In this document: positions 1 through 8,095 of the stretch, piece after piece
Layout of the letters: each line of letters starts with the position of its first letter
Position numbering within the stretch: the stretch's first letter is position 1
Source: Actinomycetes bacterium
GTDB taxonomy: Bacteria > Actinomycetota > Actinomycetes > Streptosporangiales > Streptosporangiaceae
Length of the DNA stretch: 64,000 nt
NCBI GenBank assembly: GCA_021793235.1
Contig: JAJYTD010000014.1
Coordinates: forward strand, 1-64,000
Direction of reading: 5' to 3'
Notes under the pieces: model-generated
What the model was told of the DNA's origin: nothing
The model's input: only the letters and a program-made list of their open reading frames with translations
Database searches by the model: none
Made by a program: the position numbers and the translations under genes

Positions 1-88
1 GGTCTCATTCCGAACCCGGTCGTTAAGCCTTCCAGCGCTGATGGTACTGCCTCCATGGTGCGGGGTGGGAGAGTAGGTCGCCGCCGGA
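1..88 (+). rRNA. rrf: 5S rRNA, 3' part
   Basis: The first bases read as the 3' two thirds of a bacterial 5S rRNA: the CCGAAC loop, GTTAAGC, the GATGGTACTGC helix and the closing GGGAGAGTAGGTCGCCGCC. The 5' end lies outside the window, so an rRNA operon extends to the left. The 3' end is placed just before the terminator and is approximate by a few bases. Confidence 0.9.
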
Positions 89-100
89 CATCTTTTTTGT

Positions 101-136
101 GGGGGGTTCCCGTTTTCGGGGACCCCCTCTTTTTTG
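101..136 (+). terminator. rRNA operon terminator
   Basis: A GGGGGGTTCCCG / CGGGGACCCCC hairpin with a TTTT loop is followed by CTCTTTTTTG. It lies about 12 bases after the 5S gene and fits an intrinsic terminator of the rRNA operon. Confidence 0.85.
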
Positions 137-143
137 TGCGCCT

Positions 144-472
144 GTTTGTGAGCGTGTGAACGTGGGGTGGTGGTGATCTTGGCGTTGTGCACCTCGAGAT
201 GGCGTGCGAGGTGTGTATAAGGTCAAGATCGCCGGCTTGCCGGCGTGCTCGCTGCGCGAGTCGCGCCCCATTGCCGCAACCCTCGCGACCGCCCCCGCCG
301 CCTTCAGCAGGTCAGACAGGGCAGGAAACCGCCTGGGCTCTTTTCTATCCCTGAAGCGAGGGCTATGTGGCTTCTACGGCCATTCAGCCCGATATCCGCG
401 CGGATCCGATAGGTGACTGGCACCCTGGTGGACACACTGTGTCTCAGCGTCTCAGCGAAAAGGGGGATGCCC
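144..472. other. no gene seen
   Basis: This spacer between the rRNA terminator and the winged-helix gene holds only short reading frames without a convincing ribosome site or recognisable family. Confidence 0.5.
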
Positions 473-1594
473 GTGCCTATGGCCCTCTCTGATGATCGAT
501 TCCGCCTTGCCCGGATGCATGCGCAGTTATTGGCCGGCCCACCAGCCGCGGGGGTGGCCGGGGCGGTACGCGGGGCCGCTGCTATTCAGGCGCAGGATCT
601 GGATGCTTCCCTGTTGGCGATTCGGGCGCGAACGTCGGGACTCGTCGCTGATGACGTGCGCCGTGCGGTGGGTGAGGAGCGGTCGGTCGTTCGAACATGG
701 GCTATGCGGGGAACGCTGCACATGGTCCCTACCGCGGATGTGGGCTGGATCGTGGATCTGCTCGGCCCCGTGTTCATTCCGCGCTTTCGCCGTCGCCGAC
801 TGGAGCTGGGGCTGGACGATGACCTGTGCGAGCGCGCTGTGCATGCTATGGCGGAGATCCTTTCGGGGGGACGGGCACTGACACGGTCCCGTCTGGTGGC
901 CGGGCTTCGGGAAGCGGGTGTTCCTGTTCCGCCGACCGGACAGGCACCGGCGCACGTGGTCCTCTTCGCGGCGCTGCGTGGAGTGGTGTGCCGAGGCCTC
1001 GATGGAGAGGGGGGCGAACCGTCCTATGTACTGTTGCGGGAATGGGCGGGGCATTGGGAAGGCCGGGATGAGGATGCAGCCCTGGCCGAGTTGGCCCGCC
1101 GCCATGTCTCGGGGTACGGTCCGGCGACACCCGCGGACTTCGCCGCATGGTCAGGGCTGCCCGCACGGCAGGCACGGCGTGGCTGGGAACAGATCACGGG
1201 CGAGCTTGCCGAGGTGGCGACGGCCGCGGGGCCGGCCTGGGTATCGCGCGAGGCGGTGGACTCACTACCGAAGGCAGCCGAGCGGTTTTCAGCCAAGCTG
1301 GTGGGCGCGTTCGACGGGGCTCTACTCGGTCACAAAAGACGAGACCTGATGCTTGAGCCGGAACATGCCCGGAACGTGGTCCCTGGTGGGGGAATCATCC
1401 ATCCAGCGGTTCTGGTGGACGGGCGGGTCGTGGCGCGTTGGAAGTGGGGGCGGAGGAGCAAGAAGAACGCAGTGGTCGTGGAACCTTTCGTTCCGCTTGT
1501 CCCTGAATTGCGGTTCGTGCTTGAGGAAGAGGTCGCCGACATTGGCCGGTTTTTGGGGACAAGGACGTGTCTGGAGCTCGTTGAGGAGCAGTGA
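473..1594 (+). CDS. winged-helix DNA-binding protein, AlkZ/AlkX-like (HTH_42)
   Basis: The protein begins with the segment LARMHAQLLAGPP and continues with AAIQAQDLDASLLAIRAR and RTWAMRGTLHMVP, the signature of the actinobacterial HTH_42 family. This family includes the AlkZ/YcaQ interstrand-crosslink glycosylases and AlkX-like DNA-binding proteins. I cannot tell whether this member cuts bases or only binds DNA; the glycosylase QxQ motif may be the QAQ near residue 40. I chose GTG 473 because AAGGGGG ends six bases before it. The frame is open further up (to GTG 413), but without a better ribosome site. About 373 residues, a normal family length. Stands alone. Confidence 0.8.
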   Translation: MPMALSDDRFRLARMHAQLLAGPPAAGVAGAVRGAAAIQAQDLDASLLAIRARTSGLVADDVRRAVGEERSVVRTWAMRGTLHMVPTADVGWIVDLLGPVFIPRFRRRRLELGLDDDLCERAVHAMAEILSGGRALTRSRLVAGLREAGVPVPPTGQAPAHVVLFAALRGVVCRGLDGEGGEPSYVLLREWAGHWEGRDEDAALAELARRHVSGYGPATPADFAAWSGLPARQARRGWEQITGELAEVATAAGPAWVSREAVDSLPKAAERFSAKLVGAFDGALLGHKRRDLMLEPEHARNVVPGGGIIHPAVLVDGRVVARWKWGRRSKKNAVVVEPFVPLVPELRFVLEEEVADIGRFLGTRTCLELVEEQ

Positions 1595-1812
1595 GCCACT
1601 ACCGACGTGGAAGCGTTCAACATCCCGGAGTATGCGCCTTGGGGCATGACCGAGCAGGGCTGTGGCTGCTGACTCTTGCCGGAGCGGTGCAGGCTGACGG
1701 CACCGTGTCCGGAGCAGTCCATCGACTGGAAGCGGCGGGAGAGCTCAACGACGGGGGCATTGCGCACACGCCACCTGAGCGGGGGTGCTTCCCCGCGAAC
1801 ACCGAGGCGAAG

Positions 1813-1917
1813 CTATTCCTCTTCGGAGTCTGTTCCGATCGGTGTGTCCACCAACTGGCGCACCAGCGCCATGAACTCTTCGTCGCTCATTGCGGCCCAG
1901 TCCACACGCTCATTCAT
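1813..1917 (-). CDS. small acidic protein, 34 aa
   Basis: A short frame encodes an acidic peptide beginning MNERVDWAAMSDEEFMALV and ending in SEEE. GGGGAAAG lies eight bases before the ATG. The frame stays open to an ATG at 2004, but that start has no visible ribosome site. I do not recognise the family. It lies in the same orientation downstream of the HTH protein at 2015-2323 and might be its partner. Being short, it could be chance. Confidence 0.4.
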   Translation of the reverse strand: MNERVDWAAMSDEEFMALVRQLVDTPIGTDSEEE

Positions 1918-2014
1918 GTTGAGCGCTTTCCCCAGCTTCAAGATCAATAAGCCTGAAAGGCCGGATCCGGCAGATAAATCTAGGTGGCCAGCGGGGATTA
2001 CCATGTGGCGCTAC

Positions 2015-2323
2015 TCAGAGCAGCCGGTTCACCGCGCTCCGGCACTGTGGGCATCGGCAGCGCTTGTTGTAGCCGGTGACCGTGCCATGGGGCAGATCGG
2101 GGTCGCGTTCCGCGGTGAGGGTCGCGTCGAGCTGGTCTCCGAAGGAGTTCAGGATACGCGCCGCCGAAAAGACACGTTTCGAGCTGACACCCAGCTCACG
2201 TGCTGCGTCGTCGATGTGGACGCCTTTGCGCAGTTTTGCGATCAACCGTGACCGTGTGGACGGCGGAAGCTCCTCTTCGGCGTTCGCGATCAGTTGCTCG
2301 GTGTCGTCAATGGGATAGCTCAT
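2015..2323 (-). CDS. small HTH protein with C-terminal CxCxxC motif
   Basis: A 102-residue protein. Its middle (VHIDDAARELGVSSKRVFSAARI) reads as a helix-turn-helix. Its end has the motif HGTVTGYNKRCRCPQCR, a short cysteine cluster common at the ends of small actinobacterial and phage proteins and possibly metal-binding. AGGAA stands five bases before the ATG at 2323, which is better than the longer upstream frame. Function unknown; probably a DNA-binding regulator. It is divergent from the riboswitch-exporter unit. Confidence 0.6.
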   Translation of the reverse strand: MSYPIDDTEQLIANAEEELPPSTRSRLIAKLRKGVHIDDAARELGVSSKRVFSAARILNSFGDQLDATLTAERDPDLPHGTVTGYNKRCRCPQCRSAVNRLL

Positions 2324-2534
2324 CGGATTCCTAGCGTGTACACGGGTGTGTCGTCCCGCTCGGTCCATCCTGCATCGTATGTTCTTCCACCTGTCGCGGG
2401 TGTTATGTGATGCCAGCCACTTTCGTGGAGTGTGGTGCTCTTCTGCTCGCCTGGTGTGTGCCGCCACCGCCCTGTGAGAGTTCCTGAACAGCAAGATTGC
2501 TAATGTTATGGATGGGACAGGCCGACCTGGCCGC

Positions 2535-2579
2535 CCCCGGACGAGGTGCGCCGTACCCGGAAACGACAAGACGGCGCGG
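2535..2579 (+). promoter_or_regulatory. guanidine-III riboswitch
   Basis: The sequence CCGGACGAGGTGCGCCGT, then ACCCGG, then GACAAGACGGCGC, matches the guanidine-III (ykkC-III) aptamer as known from Thermobifida. Both helices of its pseudoknot are visible: GCGCCGT (2548-2554) pairs with ACGGCGC (2571-2577), and CCGG (2537-2540) pairs with CCGG (2557-2560). The ribosome site GGAGG of the exporter starts 10 bases after the aptamer, which suggests control of translation start by guanidinium. Confidence 0.93.
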
Positions 2580-2598
2580 ACCGGATTCGGAGGCGTGT

Positions 2599-2913
2599 AT
2601 GGCATGGCTGATTCTTGTCGCTTCGGGCCTGTTGGAGACCGCGTGGGCGACCGCACTTGCCCGGTCTGAGGGTTTCACCAGGTTGTGGCCGTCGGTCACC
2701 TTTATCGTCACGCTGACACTGAGCATGGCCGGCCTGGCATTCTCACTGCGCACGCTTCCGGTCGGCACCGGCTACGCGGTGTGGGTCGGCATTGGCGCTG
2801 TCGGTACCGCCATCGTCGGTATGACCTGGCTAGGTGAGGCTGTCAGCATGGCGAGAGTTTTCTGTCTTCTGCTGATCGTCAGCGGGATCGTGGGTCTCAA
2901 ACTCTTGCATTGA
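2599..2913 (+). CDS. gdx: guanidinium exporter, SMR family (Gdx/SugE)
   Basis: A 104-residue four-helix small multidrug resistance protein. The start MAWLILVASGLLETAWA carries the essential membrane glutamate (Glu13), and the segment LPVGTGYAVWVGIGAVG is the Gdx/SugE signature rather than the EmrE drug-export type. Gdx proteins swap guanidinium for protons across the inner membrane as dimers of opposite orientation. GGAGG lies five bases before the ATG. The gene follows a guanidine-III riboswitch, which agrees with the substrate assignment. Confidence 0.92.
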   Translation: MAWLILVASGLLETAWATALARSEGFTRLWPSVTFIVTLTLSMAGLAFSLRTLPVGTGYAVWVGIGAVGTAIVGMTWLGEAVSMARVFCLLLIVSGIVGLKLLH

Positions 2914-3060
2914 GCACCTCGCGTCTCTTCTTGCCCCAGATACAGCGCGGAATCGGCCGGCTCCACCGCCAGCCGATTTGTAGAAACTCATTGCTAGAGG
3001 CTAGTGCGAGTGTTTCCCTGGTGCTACAACGTTAGTACTCAGCGTGTACGGATCAGCGCT

Positions 3061-3894
3061 ATGACCAGTCCCACTGTTCGCCGCCGTCGCCTCTCAGCCG
3101 AATTGCGGCGGCGACGTGTCCAAGCCGGAATGACTCTCAGCGATGTCGCGGATGTGCTCGAATGGTCACCGGCCAAACTCGGGCATATCGAGACGGGGAT
3201 TCGTAAATGGCCATCAGTCATGGAGGTCTCCGCGCTGCTCAAGCTCTACGGGGTGACCGGAGGGCAGCGCGAGGCGATCCTGACCATGGTGCGGGAATCC
3301 CGGCTGCGCCCATGGTGGACGGAGTACGAGGACGTTCTTTCCTCCGCCTATGTCGGAAACGAGGCGGGAGCGGTCGCCATCGACACTTACGCGGGACTCC
3401 TCGTACCTGACCTGCTCCAGGTTCCCGAGTACACCGCCATGCTCGCTCGCTCCCAGAGGCGCGGTGAGCGCGGCGTGGAACGCATGGTCGCTGCCTTCCT
3501 CAAACGCCAGGATGCGCTTGAGCGGGACAACATGGAGCGCTATCACGCGATCCTCGAAGAGGACGCCCTACGGCGTATGAGCGCGACCCCCTCGCTACTG
3601 CATACCCAGTTGCGTCGCCTCATCGAAGTCGGGACCGGGCATGGAAATGTCGTACTCCGGCTGCTGCCCACATCCGCTGGTCTGCACGCGGGTAGCGCGG
3701 GGCCCTTCACGGTCCTGGAGTTCGACGAGGGCGAGTCATCGTTGGCCTTCGTCGAAGCTACGCACGGAGGAGCCATCGTCGAGTCGGAGAACGGAGTGGC
3801 GGCCTGCCAGGAGGTGTGGCGCAGGCTGGATGAGACCGCACTCGGCCCTGACGCGACGATCACGACGTTGCGACGCCTTTCGCTGTTGACCTGA
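3061..3894 (+). CDS. XRE-type regulator with DUF5753 domain
   Basis: Residues 8-65 form a lambda-repressor-type HTH (LSAELRRRRVQAGMTLSDVADVLEWSPAKLGHIETG). The rest is the actinobacterial DUF5753 domain (AGLLVPDLLQVPEYTAML through TTLRRLSLL). Such proteins usually sit next to a DUF397 gene and influence development or antibiotic production. No DUF397 gene is next to this one. ATG 3061 directly precedes the conserved N-terminus; a GTG at 3004 would add 19 unlike residues. 277 aa. Confidence 0.88.
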   Translation: MTSPTVRRRRLSAELRRRRVQAGMTLSDVADVLEWSPAKLGHIETGIRKWPSVMEVSALLKLYGVTGGQREAILTMVRESRLRPWWTEYEDVLSSAYVGNEAGAVAIDTYAGLLVPDLLQVPEYTAMLARSQRRGERGVERMVAAFLKRQDALERDNMERYHAILEEDALRRMSATPSLLHTQLRRLIEVGTGHGNVVLRLLPTSAGLHAGSAGPFTVLEFDEGESSLAFVEATHGGAIVESENGVAACQEVWRRLDETALGPDATITTLRRLSLLT

Positions 3895-4129
3895 GCCGCC
3901 GCGACCGAATGATTCACCCGGGAGGGCCGGAACGCGCTTGTCCGATCAGGGTTGTCCACCGAAGGTTGCTAGTCTGCTGGGGGACAACCCCATAAAGTTC
4001 TCTACTGACGCCTTCCGCTCGGGTGGATGGACAGAGACGCTGGTCGGCATCACGGCCAGGCCTTTCCGAATATCCGAGCCATGCGTCCAATCCCGACCGA
4101 ATAACCGTGATCGAAGAAGGGTCCACACC

Positions 4130-4249
4130 GTGAAGAAGATCATTGTCCTGGTGCTGGTGGCCCTCGGGGCGTTCGCCGTCTATCGCAAGATTCAGGCCGA
4201 CCGCGCCGAGCTCGACCTGTGGACAGAAGCCACGGCCGGCGACAACTAG
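4130..4249 (+). CDS. DLW-39 family small membrane protein
   Basis: A 39-residue protein starting MKKIIVLVLVALGAFAVYRK, with one membrane helix, followed by a tail containing RAELDLW. Length and the DLW triplet match the actinobacterial DLW-39 family, found near gyrA and tRNA-Ala in relatives. The GTG start has GAAGAAGGG upstream. Function unknown. It stands 200 bases before tRNA-Ala, which supports the call. Confidence 0.85.
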   Translation: MKKIIVLVLVALGAFAVYRKIQADRAELDLWTEATAGDN

Positions 4250-4448
4250 CCGCAGTACCGAGCAGCCCCGGACCGTCTAGACGCGCCGGTGGCTGTTGTC
4301 TTTGTGCCAGAAGCCGTGGGCGGACGTTCGTCCCCTGCGGCGCCCACGCTTCTGGGCACATGTGGACGGTATCCGTGAGGCCTGTGCCGATCGCCGGACA
4401 CCCGGACCATCGCCTCCGCTGGGGCGGTATGCTCGGACTGACCACACA

Positions 4449-4521
4449 GGGGCCATAGCTCAGCTGGCAGAGCGCCGGTTTTGCATACCGGAGGTCTGGG
4501 GTTCAAATCCCCATGGCTCCA
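4449..4521 (+). tRNA. tRNA-Ala (TGC)
   Basis: A full cloverleaf: acceptor GGGGCCA / TGGCTCC with the G3-U70 pair that marks alanine tRNA, D arm AGCTCAGCTGGCAGAGC, anticodon loop TTTGCAT and T loop GGTTCAAATCC. CCA is not encoded. Its 3' end is a usual integration site, and an integrase relic follows. Confidence 0.96.
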
Positions 4522-4550
4522 CAGTTATTTCCGCAGGTAGGAAGAACGTA

Positions 4551-4585
4551 AACGGCCGCCCAGGTCTCGCATCAGGGCGGCCGTT
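4551..4585 (+). terminator. hairpin after tRNA-Ala
   Basis: AACGGCCGCCC (4551-4561) pairs perfectly with GGGCGGCCGTT (4575-4585). Probably ends the tRNA transcript; it is not followed by a long T run. Confidence 0.65.
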
Positions 4586-4611
4586 GCACATTTAATGCAC
4601 ACTGCTCGGAG

Positions 4612-4785
4612 CTACCCCGAGTTCTTCTGGCCCCGCGCCCCGGTGGAGTTCGCCTTGCGGAGCGCCGCGGCCCGCTGCTCGCTCATGTGCTGGGCCACCT
4701 CATCGAGGCGGTCCGGGAAGAGATGCCCGTAGGTGTCGAGCGTCATCGTCGCCGTCTTGTGCCCGAGCATCGTCTGTGGCAACGA
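4612..4785 (-). pseudogene. tyrosine integrase relic, C-terminus only
   Basis: The last 58 residues of a tyrosine recombinase remain: QTMLGHKTATMTLDTYGHLFPDRLDEV holds the catalytic His of the LGH motif and the nucleophile Tyr of DTYGHLF. The N-terminal and core regions, with the first catalytic Arg, are missing. It lies just downstream of tRNA-Ala, pointing at it, which is the layout of an element integrated in the tRNA 3' end that has since decayed. It is related to the relic at 55149-55433. Confidence 0.85.
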
Positions 4786-4921
4786 CCGATGAGTTCCGCG
4801 CCCTTCGGTGGTCAGAACCTGTGAACAGGGATCAGCCTTCCGTCGACCCAGGAGTGAATGCATGAGTCAACATGCGGACCACGGTACGCAGGCAGGTCAG
4901 CACCTTCCTGGCAAGGGATCG

Positions 4922-5260
4922 ATGACGCATCTGTACTGCGTGGTGCCGGTGACTGATCGAAGGACTGCGCTCGAGTGGTTCGCGGTGTTCTTTGGGCGAC
5001 CGGCAGACGAGGTCGTCGGCAGCGAGGCGCTCTGGCAGGTCGGTGAGACCGCATGGGTCGTTGTCGACGAGCACCCCGAGCGGGCAGGCCATGCCCTACT
5101 CACGCTCGGGGTGGAGGGCCTCGATGAGATCTTGGCTCGTCTCCTCGCCCACGGCGTGGGTCACCAGCCGGTCGAGACCTACGGCAACGGCGTGCGCCAT
5201 GTCGTGATCCTGGATCCGGACGGAAATAGCCTGTCGCTCGCCGAGGCGCCTACCGGGTGA
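4922..5260 (+). CDS. VOC (glyoxalase/bleomycin-resistance) family protein
   Basis: A 112-residue single vicinal-oxygen-chelate domain. It starts MTHLYCVVPVTDRRTALEWF and ends with VILDPDGNSLSLAEAP, the usual C-terminal metal-site strand (DPDGN.L.L). These proteins bind a metal and act as lyases, dioxygenases or drug-binding proteins; the substrate cannot be read. AAGGGA precedes the ATG at 4922. The upstream in-frame ATG at 4862 gives an unlike N-terminus. It sits next to the integrase relic and may be cargo of the lost element. Confidence 0.75.
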   Translation: MTHLYCVVPVTDRRTALEWFAVFFGRPADEVVGSEALWQVGETAWVVVDEHPERAGHALLTLGVEGLDEILARLLAHGVGHQPVETYGNGVRHVVILDPDGNSLSLAEAPTG

Positions 5261-5499
5261 GGTAATCCAGCGACCTGAGCCGGCCAAGGTCGAGCCCTGC
5301 CAACTGACTCAAGGCCGATGTCTGGGAACGAACAGGTCGAGCTCGCACTTGCCGAGCCTGTCCACGCCGCCGGAACTCCCGTGGCAAGCGCGCGGGCTGA
5401 TTACGACTTCTCACCGGACTTCGTGATGTTCACGGCTGCCGGGCTTGCCGTCGGTAGTGGCTGGTTCGAGCGCGCCGGTCAGCCCGGTACCTCAGTCCA

Positions 5500-5524
5500 G
5501 GCCCTGTTCGGAAACAGCAGGGCC
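5500..5524 (-). terminator. possible terminator
   Basis: GGCCCTGTT and AACAGCAGGGCC form a stem with a two-base bulge and a four-base loop just after the stop of the minus-strand membrane gene. There is no T run. Confidence 0.4.
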
Positions 5525-5526
5525 CC

Positions 5527-6810
5527 TCAACCGCCCGGGAACAGGTCGGGGCGGGTGGCGCGCAGCGCTTGGACGATTTCTGCGTGTCTCGCTTTGCTCG
5601 GCCAGATCCGGACCGTGTCACCATCGGGGACGGCCCAGGTCGGAAGCTCAGTGCCGCGGAAGGGGGCGCGCAGTTCAATGTCGATGATGTACTTGAGGTC
5701 GCGGTTGCCGCTGGGGGTAGCGACGTCCTGGCTGATATGGCGGACCTGGGGCCAGGGGATATGCGCGGTACGGTCGGAGAACCACCGCTTCGGTTCCTGC
5801 ACCAGCGTGATCCCGGTGCTGTCCGCTGAGACCCCTTGGCGGGTAGAGTAGCGCGGCGCCATCCGCACCAGGGGCCAGCTCAGCAGGCCACAGAGCAGCG
5901 CCAGAGCCAACATCACTGGGCTCGCACCGATTTCCCCGGTGTCCGTAGCGACCACTGCTATCACGATCGCCACCACGGTCAGACCGACCGTGAGGTAGAC
6001 GCAGAGCCCGGTGGCGACGGCCCATCCCAGAGCGCCCTGCCAACGCATGCTCACCCAGTGGGAGGGGCCTGGTGTCGTCTCCGGCGCCGAGGGCGGCCGC
6101 GCGTCCCTCTGCGGGGATCCCTGTGCGGGTTCGGCTGGTGCGGTGGGTGTGCCGCGTTCTGCCGGTTCTTTGAACAGGTCGGGGCGCAGGGCCGCGAGCT
6201 CTTCCTTGAGTCGGGTCAGGATCTTGCGGTCGAGGTCGAAGATGATCCGGGGGCGGGAGGCCGTTGAACCCCACTTCTCCTTGCCCGCGAGCACCAGCGT
6301 GGCCCAGCGCGGCGGTAGCCGCATGGCGTGGTCAGCTTGACGCAAGTGCACCTCCAGAGTGCGCCGGGGGTTGCGTCCTTTGCGTAGCCCCCAGGCGATT
6401 TGGTGCACGTCGGCCCACGGGACGAAGCCGGTCTCACCGCGGAGCCACCACTTGGAATGGTGCACAATTCCGATGCCCCGCTCACTCAGCTCAACCCCCT
6501 GGTGGGTCAGGTAGCGCGGGGCGTTGACCACCAGTAGCCCGCCCAGTACGAGCAGCGGAACTCCGAAGAAGAGGGCGAACACGGAGACATATTCCCGCAG
6601 GGTTTCGCTGTCCCCGCTGGTTGCCGCACTGTATGCGGGGATGGCGGAGATCGCCATCGGAAGTCCGAGGAACAGGCCGAGGAGGACCCAGTAGGCGATC
6701 CAGGTGAGCCTCTGATCTTTGCCCAGGTCGACCCAGCCCGAACCGTGTGTCCCAGGAACGGTGGGGCGGGACGGCTGGTGGTCAGACGACGCAGGAGGGT
6801 CGTGGGGCAT
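5527..6810 (-). CDS. membrane protein made of two tandem homologous halves
   Basis: A protein of 427 aa. Each half has two membrane helices (WIAYWVLLGLFLGLPM... then VFALFFGVPLLVLGGLLVV; and in half two VATGLCVYLTVGLTVVAIVIAVVA then VMLALALLCGLLSWPLV). Each pair is followed by a cytoplasmic PH-like strand domain. Matching landmarks are APRYLTHQGVELSERGIGIVHHSKWW / PWADVHQI in the first half and APRYSTRQGVSADSTGITLVQEPKRW / PWPQVRHI in the second, and both halves end near LRATRPDLF or LAALRPDLF. The internal duplication is plain. I do not recognise a named function. ATG 6810 was chosen because AGGAG stands 10 bases upstream. Confidence 0.8.
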   Translation of the reverse strand: MPHDPPASSDHQPSRPTVPGTHGSGWVDLGKDQRLTWIAYWVLLGLFLGLPMAISAIPAYSAATSGDSETLREYVSVFALFFGVPLLVLGGLLVVNAPRYLTHQGVELSERGIGIVHHSKWWLRGETGFVPWADVHQIAWGLRKGRNPRRTLEVHLRQADHAMRLPPRWATLVLAGKEKWGSTASRPRIIFDLDRKILTRLKEELAALRPDLFKEPAERGTPTAPAEPAQGSPQRDARPPSAPETTPGPSHWVSMRWQGALGWAVATGLCVYLTVGLTVVAIVIAVVATDTGEIGASPVMLALALLCGLLSWPLVRMAPRYSTRQGVSADSTGITLVQEPKRWFSDRTAHIPWPQVRHISQDVATPSGNRDLKYIIDIELRAPFRGTELPTWAVPDGDTVRIWPSKARHAEIVQALRATRPDLFPGG

Positions 6811-7006
6811 AGGGCTATGGCTCCTGCCGAGTCGCGGATCAGGTCGGTGCTGCCGCAGTGTCAGACGGGCTTGAGGCAGGCGAGGTTCCGGCAAGCGGAA
6901 CAGCCATCACAGATTCCATCGATCGTGAAGTTTCTTCCGGAATTCACGTCCGAAGTGGCCGCAAGAGCACGGTGGATACCAGGGCTGGAGCCCACAGCCG
7001 CGTGCA

Positions 7007-7654
7007 TCACCAGCCGGTCACCAGATGGGGCCCGGAGAGCCGGGGGTCTGTGCTGAGGGCATCGATGAGGGCCAGCGCGTAGTCCTTGTAGGAGATCGCG
7101 TAGTGCCGGGCAGCCGCTGACTCAAGGGTGGGCGGAACAAGACGGTAGCGCGCTGTCCGGGGTCCGTCAGCGCTGAACGACGGGGGCGGCACCAGGTACA
7201 GCCAGCGCAGTAGTTGTTCTTCGCGCTTCAGGTGCTGCAGCAGATGGAAGTGCGCGACTCCTCGTGGCAGTGCCTGCGAGGGGAAAGCGGGGTGCGCGTA
7301 GAAGGGTTCTCCTTGGCAGGGGAGCGATCCGGCGCCGCCGACGATCGTGAGGTGTTCGACCGCTGCCTTGTGCAGCCCGAGAGTGAGGCCACGGTGCAGG
7401 CCGACGAGGTGGTCCGGTTCTATGCTGCCTGGCGAACGAGTGGCGTTGATGGCATGTGTGCATCCGGTGGCGGCGCGGGCGACCGCTGCCGTATCGCTTG
7501 CGTCCAGCTTTTCGATGTGGGCACGGGGATCGATGACAGGGCGGTCCCGGCCTATGTCGCGAACTGCCGCGATGGTTTCTATGCCGCGGTCGACTGCCTC
7601 TTGGACGATCATCCGGCCGGACCGGCCCGCTGCTCCGAACACGATGATCCGCAT
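7007..7654 (-). CDS. NAD(P)-binding oxidoreductase (atypical SDR, NmrA/YwnB-like)
   Basis: Starts MRIIVFGAAGRSGRMIVQEAVDRG, a Rossmann fold with a GxxGxxG dinucleotide motif. AGAGSLPC-type and KDYALALIDAL segments are typical of small NAD(P)H-binding proteins of the YwnB/flavin-reductase group. 215 aa, full length. AAGGTGG lies six bases before the ATG. The substrate is not evident. An inverted repeat 180 bases upstream is a likely operator, but no regulator gene is adjacent. Confidence 0.8.
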   Translation of the reverse strand: MRIIVFGAAGRSGRMIVQEAVDRGIETIAAVRDIGRDRPVIDPRAHIEKLDASDTAAVARAATGCTHAINATRSPGSIEPDHLVGLHRGLTLGLHKAAVEHLTIVGGAGSLPCQGEPFYAHPAFPSQALPRGVAHFHLLQHLKREEQLLRWLYLVPPPSFSADGPRTARYRLVPPTLESAAARHYAISYKDYALALIDALSTDPRLSGPHLVTGW

Positions 7655-7831
7655 CAGGCGCCACCTTTTCCAGGGAGGTTCCACGTGCTTGGTTCGAAAG
7701 GAGGATCGCGAACACAAGGACTGTGGTGATTGATGTGAGCAGGAAGATCGGAGCCGGCGGTCCCCGGGACAGGGCCGAGGTCGGCTCCGAAGAAGTGGAA
7801 GATCGACGCTAGCGTCAAGATCAAATTACCC

Positions 7832-7851
7832 TGACGTTCACGGTAACGTCA
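7832..7851. promoter_or_regulatory. inverted repeat, likely operator
   Basis: TGACGTT-N6-AACGTCA is a perfect dyad of 7+7 bases between the oxidoreductase gene and the reductase relic. An outer TTACC...GGTAA dyad overlaps it. This looks like a regulator binding site. Confidence 0.6.
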
Positions 7852-7856
7852 AACTT

Positions 7857-8095
7857 TTACCGCGGGTCGACCTGATGGACCCCTTGCCCGGCTCGGGCCC
7901 GGTCCGTGCGGAGTGGGCGGGGGCGTGGGCTCCGCTGCCGAAGGTGCGCGGCGACCAGGCCGAACGCCACCGGTGAAAAATCGGCGTCGAATAGCGGGAT
8001 GCCGTTTCCGATGACGGGCGGGTAGAGCTTGGCCACGAGTCCGTTGACATCAAAGAGCAGTTTCTCGGCCGTTGACCTCCGCCGAGGTCAAGCAC
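7857..8095 (-). pseudogene. dihydrofolate-reductase-like (RibD C-terminal) relic
   Basis: One frame reads GLVAKLYPPVIGNGIPLFDADF followed by SPVAFGLVAA, matching the conserved end of RibD_C / DHFR-like proteins (LYPVVLGxGxPLF...). The next frame continues with ARTFGSGAHA, the usual following motif, which suggests a frameshift near 7930. The N-terminal two thirds are absent. Family identity is by eye. Confidence 0.5.

Noticed and set aside
204-416. Small frame after the rRNA terminator
   Set aside because: No ribosome site, no conserved pattern, runs into the next gene's upstream region.
5318-5851. Plus-strand frame of 177 residues
   Set aside because: Overlaps the end of the duplicated membrane protein; no start signal or family.
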